Assembly: GCF_004349265.1 (NCBI RefSeq)
Contig: NZ_SMFL01000004.1
Coordinates: 281,150-345,149 of the forward strand
Reading direction: 5' to 3'
Origin: Dyadobacter psychrotolerans
Lineage (GTDB): Bacteria; Bacteroidota; Bacteroidia; Cytophagales; Spirosomataceae
DNA: 64,000 bases
Positions 16,780 to 24,673 of the stretch are shown one piece after another. Both the position numbers and the translations under genes were made by a program. Numbering within the stretch: the first letter of the stretch is position 1; the number at the start of each line of letters is the position of its first letter. The notes under the pieces were generated by a model. That model was not told the origin of the DNA and ran no database searches. It worked only from the letters and a program-made list of their open reading frames with translations.

Positions 16780-17646
16780 TTATTCCTGGTTGATAGCTCT
16801 TTTTAAAAACGCACCTAAAAAACTTCCCGCAAAAACAAGCACGGACGAGCCATACAAGCTAAAATTTTCCAGTTCTCTTTTTCCGCCGCTTTCGGGAACG
16901 TGTGTTAAAACAAAATAGCCGCCAATCATCAGTACACATTGCATAATGGCCAGGATCCATCCTTTAACGGGTTCAACAAAACCAATAGCAACAGCTGAAA
17001 AAGCCGCCATCAAATAGGGAAGATGTATGCTCTCTGCATCTTTAACCACCACAATCAAAATGGCGCTTGTGCAAACAACCATTAAGGAATTGGCAACAAG
17101 TCTGCGGTCAAGGAAAGGCTCGTCTATCCTTGCATCTACAGCACCGTTTTTTCTGTTCTCCAAAATCTGAGCCTCTTTTTCAAAATCAGACTTTGCTTCC
17201 TTGTCCTGATTTAGATGCTGCCTGGTCAACGCCCGCCAGTAATAGGATTCGGGGTCGAGTTCTCCTGCGTTAAACACGGCCTTATTTAGGGAAGCTAAGG
17301 CAAGCTCGTATTGTTCCTTTCCAAAATGCAGCTTTCCCTTTTCCAAATGCAGCCCAAAAACACTTTCATCATAACTTAGGCCTGTATTGAGGTCATTCAT
17401 TGCAGCTTTCAGATCTTCGAAAGTCTTATAACATCTGGCCCGGTACAAATAAGCAACCGCAGAGCGTGGGTTTGACCTAATGCGCTGATCAAAAAAATTG
17501 AAGGCGTCCTGAATCTGATTATCCTGATACAGTTTTATGCCTTCCATTAGATTTTGTTCTTCCTTCTCTGATCTTGTTCTGAGGTCTGCATAATTACGCA
17601 GATAATAGATATAGCCAAAAACTGCAAGAACCATTAATAACTCCAT
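16780..17646 (-). CDS. TPR-repeat membrane protein
   Basis: The 288-residue protein has one N-terminal membrane helix (about 1-16), then roughly three TPR motifs at about residues 33-160 (QDAFNFFDQRIRSNPRSAVAYLYRARC, AMNDLNTGLSYDESVFGLHLEKG, ALASLNKAVFN), and about four membrane segments from residue 185 to the end. The role is unknown. Such proteins often act as scaffolds in the membrane. Confidence 0.75.
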   Translation of the reverse strand: MELLMVLAVFGYIYYLRNYADLRTRSEKEEQNLMEGIKLYQDNQIQDAFNFFDQRIRSNPRSAVAYLYRARCYKTFEDLKAAMNDLNTGLSYDESVFGLHLEKGKLHFGKEQYELALASLNKAVFNAGELDPESYYWRALTRQHLNQDKEAKSDFEKEAQILENRKNGAVDARIDEPFLDRRLVANSLMVVCTSAILIVVVKDAESIHLPYLMAAFSAVAIGFVEPVKGWILAIMQCVLMIGGYFVLTHVPESGGKRELENFSLYGSSVLVFAGSFLGAFLKRAINQE

Positions 17647-17672
17647 GCGGATTTCATTCGGATAAAAAATCT

Positions 17673-17708
17673 AAAAATGGCAGTTCTATTTCATGACCTG
17701 CCATTTTT
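17673..17708 (-). terminator. Terminator after the PNPOx-like gene
   Basis: Perfect 11-bp stem of AAAAATGGCAG (17673-17683) and CTGCCATTTTT (17698-17708) with a 14-nt loop. On the minus strand it ends in a T run and lies 80 bp past the stop codon of the PNPOx-like gene and just upstream of the TPR gene. Confidence 0.75.
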
Positions 17709-17787
17709 CAAAATTACAACTATCCAAACAACAGATTTTCAAATACAAATCGTTGCAGAAAATCATAGAATTTCGGCCGATATTTAG

Positions 17788-18420
17788 CTATAAACCTGAT
17801 AAATGCTCAGGAAGTGGAATTGTCTGGCTGGATGGATCAGCAACAGGTTTAGCTCTATTCGTTTCAAGTGGAATTAGTCCCGACCAGATCGGAAGTTGCT
17901 TATCCTCTTCCTCATCATTGGGCATTCCGGTACGAATTTTCGCAGATGCTTCATCCAGCGAAAAAGCCAGTGCAGTGGTTTTTCGAACTTCTTTTTGCGT
18001 CATCGGGCGCAGATAATCCCAGCTTCCGGGTACGATTTTCTCAGTCAGCCATTTAAAGGCGTCTGATTTTAAACTGATATCTTCAATTTTTTCTGCCTGT
18101 GCAAACAGGATCACGGAGCGGTAATTTACCGAATGACTAAAAGCTGACTTTGCAACGACCAGCGCATCTGTGAGCATTACCGTGATACATACCGGAATTC
18201 CTTTTTCTATTTCCCTGATAAAATGGCTTCCCACTGATCCGTGAATGTAAATCTTGTCTTCGTAGCGCACAAATGAGGTAGGGATAGAAAATGGACGGTT
18301 TTCTACCGAGTAGCTAATCGTACAAAACAAAGCTTCGTCTAGAATCGAATAAATGCTTTCCTGATCGTAATGTGTACGCTTTGCTGCACGGCTGGGAATA
18401 AGGTATGATGGTGTGGACAT
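17788..18420 (-). CDS. Pyridoxamine 5'-phosphate oxidase-like FMN-binding protein
   Basis: The 210-residue protein has the split-barrel fold features of the PNPOx-like family: ALFCTISYSVENRPFSIPTSFVRYEDKIYIHGSVGSHFIREIEKG and the later NYRSVILFAQAEKIED. It lies head to head with a MocR-type regulator, only 31 bp apart, an arrangement often seen for these FMN proteins. It lacks features that would prove PNP oxidase activity. An FMN-dependent reductase or stress protein is also possible. Confidence 0.85.
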   Translation of the reverse strand: MSTPSYLIPSRAAKRTHYDQESIYSILDEALFCTISYSVENRPFSIPTSFVRYEDKIYIHGSVGSHFIREIEKGIPVCITVMLTDALVVAKSAFSHSVNYRSVILFAQAEKIEDISLKSDAFKWLTEKIVPGSWDYLRPMTQKEVRKTTALAFSLDEASAKIRTGMPNDEEEDKQLPIWSGLIPLETNRAKPVADPSSQTIPLPEHLSGL

Positions 18421-18451
18421 GATTTTGTTTTTTTACAAATTTCTAGCGTAA

Positions 18452-19969
18452 TTGGATTCCTGTAATCATCCATTTTTTAAAAATACAGTAGTCCACTTTG
18501 TGAATATTTTAAACTCACTGCTTACAATTGATAAATCCCAAAGGCCTGCTGTTTATCTCCAGATTGCCAATCAGCTCATGGAACATATCAAAAATGGTAA
18601 GCTCAAACCGGGATACAAATTATTGAGCAGCAGAGATCTGTCGGCAGTACTCGGTGTTCATAGAAGAACTGTGGTGCAGGCTTATGACGAGTTGCTTGCA
18701 CAGGGCTGGCTTGAAAGTGTTTCCGGCAGCGGCACCTTTATTGCCAGCCATTTGCCCCAGATGCTGCTGCAAAGACTAACGGATCCTGAATCGGTTTCAG
18801 AGGACCCTATAAAGCGGGCCGGATTTGACTTTTCTCCTGTTCCCATGCTGGACCGTCCTGCACTGAAAGTAACCAGCAGTTTGCATTTGGATGACGGTTT
18901 TCCCGACGCCAGGCTCGCGCCTCTGGAAGAACTCTCACGTGCTTACCGAAGTCAGCTACTGACTGGCAACGCTTATGCCAGGTTGGGATACGGTGATACA
19001 AAAGGAGCGCTCTGGCTTCGTAAGGAACTATCTTCATACCTAAACGATACCCGCGGGCTAAATACTTCCTGTGATAATATTCTCATTGTTCGGGGTACAA
19101 TTATGGGTTTGTTTCTGGTAAGCAGCGGGCTGCTGGCAAATGGGGATAATGTCGTGGTTGGAGAAATGGGCTGGTATGGAGCAAAAATGAATTTTCAGAA
19201 AGCCGGAGCAAATATTTTAAGTATCCGTTCAGATCAACATGGACTCGACATCGACGAGCTGGAAGCGCTATGTAAAAAAAGGAAGATTCGTTTGATTTAT
19301 GTAACTTCTCATCACCAGTATCCAACTACCGTCGCACTTCGTGCCGACCGCCGCATCAGGCTGCTTCAATTGGCCGAGCAGTATGGATTCATCATTTTTG
19401 AAGATGATTATGATTACGACTTTCATTATCTGAGCAAACCGCTATTGCCGCTTGCAAGCGCAGATCCGGCCGGAATGACCTTGTACTGCGGCTCATTTAC
19501 CAAAGCAATATCTCCCGCGTTTCGGGTGGGTTATCTGGTCGGGCCGGAAAACGTGATAACGCACCTTTCTCAGCTACGCAGAATCATAGATCGCCAGGGA
19601 GACACGATTCTGGAAAATACAATAGCAGACCTGCTTCAAAGCGGAGTTATACAGAGGCATCTGAGAAAGTCTGTTCGCGAATACAAACAACGAAGGGATG
19701 TTTTCTGCAATCTTTTAAAAGATGAACTCGGCGATCAAGTAGATTTTCAAATTCCAGACGGAGGAATGGCAGTATGGACGCGTTTTGATCCAGCAATTGA
19801 TTTAAAACTGCTCGCAGAAAAAGCACTTCAAAAGGGTCTTTACTTTGCAGATGGCAAAATGCACAATGACAATAGGGATCGCCACGCAACACGTTTGGGA
19901 TTTGCTTCTTCTACACCAAAAGAACTTGAAATAAGCATTGAAATACTGAAAAAACAGCTGAAGCAGTGA
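18452..19969 (+). CDS. MocR-type regulator (GntR helix-turn-helix plus aminotransferase domain)
   Basis: The 505-residue protein joins a GntR winged helix (about residues 28-100, with KPGYKLLSSRDLSAVLGVHRRTVVQAYDEL) to a fold-type I aminotransferase domain whose PLP lysine is Lys351 in GSFTKAISPAFRVGY. A GTG at 18500 is an alternative start that removes 16 residues. MocR proteins use PLP to sense vitamin B6 or amino compounds. The divergent FMN-binding PNPOx-like gene is the obvious target. Its stop codon directly abuts that of the next gene on the opposite strand. Confidence 0.92.
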   Translation: MDSCNHPFFKNTVVHFVNILNSLLTIDKSQRPAVYLQIANQLMEHIKNGKLKPGYKLLSSRDLSAVLGVHRRTVVQAYDELLAQGWLESVSGSGTFIASHLPQMLLQRLTDPESVSEDPIKRAGFDFSPVPMLDRPALKVTSSLHLDDGFPDARLAPLEELSRAYRSQLLTGNAYARLGYGDTKGALWLRKELSSYLNDTRGLNTSCDNILIVRGTIMGLFLVSSGLLANGDNVVVGEMGWYGAKMNFQKAGANILSIRSDQHGLDIDELEALCKKRKIRLIYVTSHHQYPTTVALRADRRIRLLQLAEQYGFIIFEDDYDYDFHYLSKPLLPLASADPAGMTLYCGSFTKAISPAFRVGYLVGPENVITHLSQLRRIIDRQGDTILENTIADLLQSGVIQRHLRKSVREYKQRRDVFCNLLKDELGDQVDFQIPDGGMAVWTRFDPAIDLKLLAEKALQKGLYFADGKMHNDNRDRHATRLGFASSTPKELEISIEILKKQLKQ

Positions 19970-20488
19970 TTAATTCTGAGGTTGAAGACTTAAAACATTT
20001 GCACCGATTTCATCTTCAAAATTTCTTTCAAGTTTTTTATCATGAATGGTAAGCATGATCTCAACGGAACCTGTGCCCACCGATCCGGAAAGAATATGGC
20101 CGCCAAAGGCATTGAAGTTTTTATCGGTTACCACGCCATGCGCATGAATAGAAACTTTTCCCTTTTGCCAGGCTATCGTTCCCTGCATACTGGCAAGCTC
20201 CACACCTTCAAATTCTTTGGGATCGTATTCTTTTGTCTCAAAATTGAAAAAGCCAAATCTCATGTTTACAAAGCCCATTCCTGTAAAGTTGGCGGCCGGA
20301 ATTTTCTCCATTTCAGCGAATGTTTCCAGCTCTTTTAGAATATTGTCACCCTGCCGTAAAACCATTAGATACCCAGCCGGGACTTTGGTGTACCTTTTCT
20401 TATCTGCTTTATTTGGGGTCTGTGAAAAAATATCTGAGCCAAAAATCACGGTGAAGACAACTGCAGCAACTGTTTTAATGATGCTCAT
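19970..20488 (-). CDS. Exported PPC/DUF296-domain protein
   Basis: The 172-residue protein has a signal peptide (about residues 1-22, ending IFSQ) and then a PPC (DUF296) domain: YLMVLRQGDNILKELETFAEMEKIPAANFTGMGFVNMRFGFFNF, followed by SIHAHGVVTDKNFNAFGGHIL. PPC domains form trimers and occur as cytoplasmic single-domain proteins and in plant AT-hook proteins, so export is notable. Its start overlaps the stop of the 90-residue gene upstream by ATGA, which implies translational coupling. Confidence 0.85.
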   Translation of the reverse strand: MSIIKTVAAVVFTVIFGSDIFSQTPNKADKKRYTKVPAGYLMVLRQGDNILKELETFAEMEKIPAANFTGMGFVNMRFGFFNFETKEYDPKEFEGVELASMQGTIAWQKGKVSIHAHGVVTDKNFNAFGGHILSGSVGTGSVEIMLTIHDKKLERNFEDEIGANVLSLQPQN

Positions 20489-20757
20489 AATTCCTTGTTA
20501 AGTTTGTTCAGCTTGTCTATCAGGTCAATAAGTTCCTTTTCCGACTTGCTCAGTTCTACGAGTTCACCGTTTTCAATTACATTGGAGGCAGGATCATTAA
20601 AATTTTTAAATTCTTCGCTAACGTCCGGATTCTGCGTATTATCCGCTGAAAATTTTTTAGACATATCAATATCTGTTTTTTCAAATTCTACCTGCTGTCT
20701 TTTGGCCAGGATTTTTTCCTGCAAATCTCTTTTTTGCTTTTCAATCAAGTCTTCCAT
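20485..20757 (-). CDS. Small charged coiled-coil protein
   Basis: The 90-residue protein is almost all charged helix with likely coiled-coil ends (EDLIEKQKRDLQEKILAKRQ and ELIDLIDKLNKLNKEL). There is no signal or membrane part. It is coupled by a 4-bp ATGA overlap to the PPC-domain gene and follows the Wzi-like gene by 30 bp, so the three may be one transcript. The function is unknown. Confidence 0.65.
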   Translation of the reverse strand: MEDLIEKQKRDLQEKILAKRQQVEFEKTDIDMSKKFSADNTQNPDVSEEFKNFNDPASNVIENGELVELSKSEKELIDLIDKLNKLNKEL

Positions 20758-20787
20758 GTCAATTAAATTGGTTGCTGTTTTTTTAGC

Positions 20788-22308
20788 TCAAAAACCAGGC
20801 CAGTTTTGTGGACGATTTATCTCAGAGAAAATCCAGGAAGTTGGTTTTTTTTGATTCCAAGTGCAAATCCATACGTTTTTGGATAAAGCTTTCCCAGATC
20901 GGCAGCAACGGAACAATTTAACATAGTTTTTTCCCAAAATATTAAGCGGCAGCTGAAAAGCCAGCAATCCGGAGAATTGTTTCGCAGAAGATTCAAAGTT
21001 TACATTGTAGGTTCCGGCATTGTCAGAGTAGGAGAATTTAGTAGTCCAGTTTATGTTTTTGAGACATTCGCCAGACACGCCTAAGTGCCAGACAGACACT
21101 CGGTTATTGCTTGTAAGAAAATCAGCGTTGACCGGCCAGTTCCATTTTGTAGCTGATGTTGGAGGTATAAACGGTGTACCGATCGTACGGTCATAATATG
21201 ACCATCCGTCACGAATCTGTGCGTTGTTGAAGTAATCATCTTTGCCGCGTACATAACTACCCACATTTGCAATGGATCCTCCCTGACTTTTTGTATTTAA
21301 AAATTCAACAACCACTTCTTGAATGCTGAAAACGTCGCTGTAAAGATTTTTCCGCCGAAACCGGATTCCGTTTAATCCATCCGAAATATTATTTAAATGA
21401 TAAAGTGAGCCGTCTTCATATACGTTTTGTCGGTAAAGGAAAATACTGCTGCTAAAAGTCTCGACTTCCACAGCAAGGTCAATCGTTCCCAAATGGTTTC
21501 CAATCCGGTTTGTGCTGTCGAAGTTGGTAATTTTGCCGCTTTTTACATGTGCTTTGCCGGTTACTACGTTAAAATAATTTCTCAGGCCATCCGGAAGCTT
21601 ATCATCAATGCTGTGATAGGGGCTTCTGCCTCCCCACTGTGCCTGATGGTTAAAACCTCCGTAAAGTTTCAGGCGCGAGTCGAGCCGGCCAAGTCTAAGG
21701 TAAAGCGCTTTCTGATGTAGTTTCAAGCCTGACGTAATTGAACGTTTATTTTCAAAAAAGCCGTCTGAGTAAAAGCCACTGAAAGCAATCCAGTTGCGGG
21801 TTAGTGGTATCGTAATAAAACCGGAGGTGCCTGCCTGAAGTTTTGGAATTGGCATAGCGTTTCCGGACCAAACATAAGAGCCCATTCCAATTGTCGAATC
21901 GGCCAGACCAACCGATTGTTTTTTTCTGCCAATAAAAAATTCCCAGTTTTTTAATCGGATGGAGCCAAATAGCTGTGGCAATCTGATTTTAGCGTTCGGA
22001 AAACTTATGGCAGCTTCGATCCCGCCACCGATTCTAAGGTTTTTGACTTTACGAAATTTGTTGAAAATGTCCGTGAAGTGTTCAACTCCCAGATGCAGTA
22101 AGGCTGCCGGATTTTTTTGTGGTACAATCCCAAACTGATTAGCCTGCATCCAGAATGGCGTTTGTCTGGTGCTTGCAAAATACTGCAATTGAGTAAAATG
22201 AAAACTTGAATCCCGGGGTTGGTTTGGCAGATAGGCTGGCTGTGAAAAACAGCTAAACGGAAACAGGAAAATCAGACAAATAAAGATTGTCAATGGAGAG
22301 GGGCGCAT
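20788..22308 (-). CDS. Wzi-like capsule assembly outer-membrane protein, apparent 3' frameshift
   Basis: The 506-residue frame has a signal peptide (about 1-22) and the features of the Bacteroidota Wzi-family barrel: FASTRQTPFWMQANQFGIVP, GGGIEAAISFPN and WEFFIGRKKQSVGLAD. Wzi helps hold or assemble capsule at the outer membrane. The last 40 residues of the open frame are cysteine- and tryptophan-rich and unlike the rest. Shifting frame near 20911-20920 gives SVAADLGKLYPKTYGFALGI, a plausible native barrel end, with a stop at 20817-20819. Either the gene carries a recent frameshift or the sequence has an error there. Confidence 0.8.
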   Translation of the reverse strand: MRPSPLTIFICLIFLFPFSCFSQPAYLPNQPRDSSFHFTQLQYFASTRQTPFWMQANQFGIVPQKNPAALLHLGVEHFTDIFNKFRKVKNLRIGGGIEAAISFPNAKIRLPQLFGSIRLKNWEFFIGRKKQSVGLADSTIGMGSYVWSGNAMPIPKLQAGTSGFITIPLTRNWIAFSGFYSDGFFENKRSITSGLKLHQKALYLRLGRLDSRLKLYGGFNHQAQWGGRSPYHSIDDKLPDGLRNYFNVVTGKAHVKSGKITNFDSTNRIGNHLGTIDLAVEVETFSSSIFLYRQNVYEDGSLYHLNNISDGLNGIRFRRKNLYSDVFSIQEVVVEFLNTKSQGGSIANVGSYVRGKDDYFNNAQIRDGWSYYDRTIGTPFIPPTSATKWNWPVNADFLTSNNRVSVWHLGVSGECLKNINWTTKFSYSDNAGTYNVNFESSAKQFSGLLAFQLPLNILGKNYVKLFRCCRSGKALSKNVWICTWNQKKPTSWIFSEINRPQNWPGF

Positions 22309-22650
22309 ATTTAGAACTGATAGATAGGGTGTGTTATGAAACTGAATTTGATGGATTCAATATTTTACAAAATAACAAAAATTAAAATTTATATAATGTT
22401 GATTATCAGTCAAATAAACTCTATAATGGTGTCGTGTAAAAGTTCTATTACAGTGAATTTTGTCAAATATTTTTTGGGCTCGGACAAGGCGGTAGTGGTT
22501 GTAGATCCTCTAAAAAACTGACATTTATCAGTTTTTTAGCCCGGCAGACATCATTTCCCGCAGAGACTAATCAGTGGAATTTTGCAAAGGAAATTTTATG
22601 TTAGCGGGAGGTTTCCGGCTTACTTTCAGCTTATTAAAAATATATTTGAT
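22309..22650. other. Intergenic region between the Wzi-like and CoA-transferase genes
   Basis: This 342-bp divergent gap is AT-rich. Apart from the hairpin at 22510-22539 I see no gene. A 61-codon open frame at 22336-22521 shows no protein features. It should contain both promoters, but no clear TAnnTTTG box was found. Confidence 0.5.
22510..22539. terminator. Perfect terminator-like hairpin without an upstream gene
   Basis: CTAAAAAACTGA (22510-22521) and TCAGTTTTTTAG (22528-22539) form a perfect 12-bp stem with a 6-nt loop, with T or A tracts built into both arms. It lies in the divergent region, 112 bp before the CoA-transferase start, so it would end a leader or small RNA rather than a known gene. 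Confidence 0.7.
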
Positions 22651-23979
22651 ATGAATACGCCAGTGTATGTTTCAGCCGATGAAGCAGTAAAATATATTCG
22701 ATCAGGAAACAGAGTATTTATTCACGGAAGTGCTGCTACGCCAGTGCATTTAGTGGAAGCTTTGCAGCGCCGACACTGGGAACTTAAAAATGTAGAATTT
22801 GTAAGCATAACCACTTTGGGAGATGTGAATTTTAACAATCCTGTACATCACAACAGCTTTTTCTTCAATTCACTTTTTGTTTCGGCTAATACGCGATCGG
22901 TCGTCAACAGCGATTATGGGGATTATGTCCCTATTTTTCTTAGCCAGATTCCGCAGCTGATCAAAAATGGAAGACTGCCGATTGATGTAGCACTAATCCA
23001 GGTTTCGCCACCTGATGCACATGGCTATTGCTCTCTGGGCACCTCTGTTGATATTGCGCGGGCTGTTGTAGATAATTCGGCTTATGTGATTGCGCAGGTA
23101 AATCCTGCCATGCCAAGAACACACGGAGATGGTTTTTTGCATATCAGTAAAATAAACGCATTGGTTTGGCATGAATCCGCTTTACCAGAGGTAGACTATT
23201 CACTAAACTGCAAAAGTGCCGTTGTACAGATCGGTCAAAACATTGCTTCACTTATTGAAGACGGGGCCACTCTGCAAGTAGGTATTGGTGGTATTCCCGA
23301 CCAGGTGCTGAAAAATCTGGGCAACCATAAAAATCTTGGCCTGCACACAGAAATGCTCTCGGATGGCGTGATACCATTGATTCAAAGCGGTGTGATTAAC
23401 AACAGTTTAAAAAAACTTAACCGGGGTAAGTCTGTTACCTCTTTTATGGTTGGAACACGCAAATTATATGATTTTGTAAATGACAATCCTGCCATCCGTG
23501 TAATGGACATAGGATATGTGAACGATACAAGCATCATTCGTCAAAATCAAAAAGTAACAGCTATAAATTCCGCCATCGAATTGGATATCACCGGTCAGGT
23601 TTGTGCTGATTCGCTAGGAACTTACCAATACTCAGGCATAGGCGGGCAGATGGATTTTATACATGGTGCTTCACTTTCACAGGGTGGTAAACCGATTATT
23701 GCACTTCCGTCGGTCACTTCCACCGGCATTTCCAGGATTGTTCCTTTTTTGAAGGAAGGGGCCGGTGTAGTAACCACCAGAGGCCATATTCACTGGGTTG
23801 TCACAGAATATGGAATAGTCGATTTATTTGGCAAAAGCCTGAAACAGCGCGCCCGGGCACTGATCAGTATTGCGCATCCTAATCATAGAGAATCGTTGGA
23901 AAAGGCCTTCTGCGAACGATTTGGAAGTTACGATCGTCCCGCAGTGACAAGTTTATCCGAAAGGATTTATTATCCGTGA
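22651..23979 (+). CDS. Acetyl-CoA hydrolase/transferase family CoA-transferase
   Basis: The start at 22651 gives 442 residues beginning MNTPVYVSADEAVKYIRSGN; an ATG at 22582 would add an unlikely 23-residue stretch. Family signatures are VFIHGSAATP, GYCSLGTSVDIARA, VGIGGIPDQVL and LHTEMLSDG, with Glu234 as the likely catalytic residue that carries the CoA thioester. The C-terminal half shows GGQMDFIHGASLSQGGKPIIAL and TEYGIVDLFGKSLKQRARALI. The closest named types are 4-hydroxybutyrate and acetate:succinate CoA-transferases. The exact acid cannot be told. Confidence 0.9.
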   Translation: MNTPVYVSADEAVKYIRSGNRVFIHGSAATPVHLVEALQRRHWELKNVEFVSITTLGDVNFNNPVHHNSFFFNSLFVSANTRSVVNSDYGDYVPIFLSQIPQLIKNGRLPIDVALIQVSPPDAHGYCSLGTSVDIARAVVDNSAYVIAQVNPAMPRTHGDGFLHISKINALVWHESALPEVDYSLNCKSAVVQIGQNIASLIEDGATLQVGIGGIPDQVLKNLGNHKNLGLHTEMLSDGVIPLIQSGVINNSLKKLNRGKSVTSFMVGTRKLYDFVNDNPAIRVMDIGYVNDTSIIRQNQKVTAINSAIELDITGQVCADSLGTYQYSGIGGQMDFIHGASLSQGGKPIIALPSVTSTGISRIVPFLKEGAGVVTTRGHIHWVVTEYGIVDLFGKSLKQRARALISIAHPNHRESLEKAFCERFGSYDRPAVTSLSERIYYP

Positions 23980-23993
23980 ACCTTCGTTAAATA

Positions 23994-24034
23994 AAAAACC
24001 GCCAGGTGTAATAAAGTACAAGCTGGCGGTTTTT
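23994..24034. terminator. Bidirectional terminator
   Basis: Perfect 12-bp stem AAAAACCGCCAG (23994-24005) and CTGGCGGTTTTT (24023-24034) between the convergent CoA-transferase and hypothetical genes. T runs occur on both strands. Confidence 0.9.
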
Positions 24035-24053
24035 ATATTTTTAGTATACAACT

Positions 24054-24356
24054 CTAAACCATTATTACAAGGTCAGGCTCCATATCTGTGTCTTTGGGCG
24101 GCGTTGAATATCCAAGGCCAATTCGTTTTCCCGAGCTTCGGGCTTCTTCAAGCATTTTAAAAATCTTTTCTTCTCCTTCAATCCTGAGTGCTTCAAACAG
24201 CAGGTTTCCGTAGCGGAATTCAGCAGAACCAAAACCGTTTCTCAGGGCAGCGGATTGGTAATAGTCGAATATTTCTTTCCCGTTCATGGTCAAACAGCGT
24301 TTTGATTTTTCATGGCTTTCCTCACAAAGATGTTGTTTTATCGCTTCGGGTTGCAT
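24054..24356 (-). CDS. Hypothetical protein
   Basis: The 100-residue soluble protein is not recognised. It contains a helical region with FRYGNLLFEALRIEGEEKIFKMLEEA and ends in a hydrophobic PDLVIMV tail. It is followed by a strong shared terminator, which supports it being expressed. Confidence 0.6.
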   Translation of the reverse strand: MQPEAIKQHLCEESHEKSKRCLTMNGKEIFDYYQSAALRNGFGSAEFRYGNLLFEALRIEGEEKIFKMLEEARSSGKRIGLGYSTPPKDTDMEPDLVIMV

Positions 24357-24488
24357 GAGAATCTGAAATAACTCAATTTACTTATCAACCACAGGGTCTG
24401 ACTGATTTGCGAGATTATATCTTCTATGTAGTTATCTGCTGCATTTAGAAATTCTTGTATTGTGGGAAGGACGGGAAATAATTTTTTC

Positions 24489-24496
24489 TAACTTTG
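24489..24496 (+). promoter_or_regulatory. -7 box upstream of the MFS leader region
   Basis: TAACTTTG fits TAnnTTTG. It is 5 bp before an ATG at 24501, so transcription would start at or very close to that ATG. No well-placed TTTG -33 box is seen, so the promoter may be weak or activated. Confidence 0.5.
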
Positions 24497-24500
24497 CAAT

Positions 24501-24627
24501 ATGAACAACCTGTCAACATATAGCGCACTTGTCATCTGGAACCGTAAGGTCGGCCAGGCGGGGTAGCTATATTTTTGATTTTAAATATTCGCAATCCGCT
24601 TGGTTTCACAACTAAGCGGATTTTTTT
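24501..24627 (+). ncRNA. Structured leader or small RNA ending in an intrinsic terminator, before the MFS gene
   Basis: From the predicted start, the RNA can form a 7-bp stem ATATAGC (24518-24524) with GCTATAT (24566-24572) enclosing CTGG (24536-24539) with CCAG (24554-24557) and a tip ACC-GTAA-GGT (24541-24550) with a GNRA loop. A 9-bp terminator stem AATCCGCTT (24593-24601) with AAGCGGATT (24614-24622) plus a T run follows. The MFS start is at 24674. A 21-codon open frame (24501-24566) overlaps the outer stem. It could be an attenuator, a riboswitch or a small RNA. It does not look like SRP RNA or a riboswitch class I know. Confidence 0.5.
24593..24627 (+). terminator. Intrinsic terminator upstream of the MFS gene
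   Basis: Perfect 9-bp stem with 12-nt loop and seven T residues. It sits between the promoter-like box and the transporter start, with no complete gene before it, so it can act as an attenuator. Confidence 0.75.
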
Positions 24628-24673
24628 ATTGCATGCAGACCGTTTTACTGTTTACTTAAAACTTTTTTTTGGT

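Noticed and set aside
22336..22521. 61-codon open frame in the Wzi/CoA-transferase gap
   Set aside because: Composition follows the AT-rich DNA, no domain or signal is seen, and the stop codon lies in the hairpin.
24501..24627. SRP RNA or a known riboswitch in front of the MFS gene
   Set aside because: The tip has a GNRA loop but the conserved SRP domain IV bases are absent, and I could not match the conserved cores of guanidine, fluoride, preQ1 or c-di-GMP classes.
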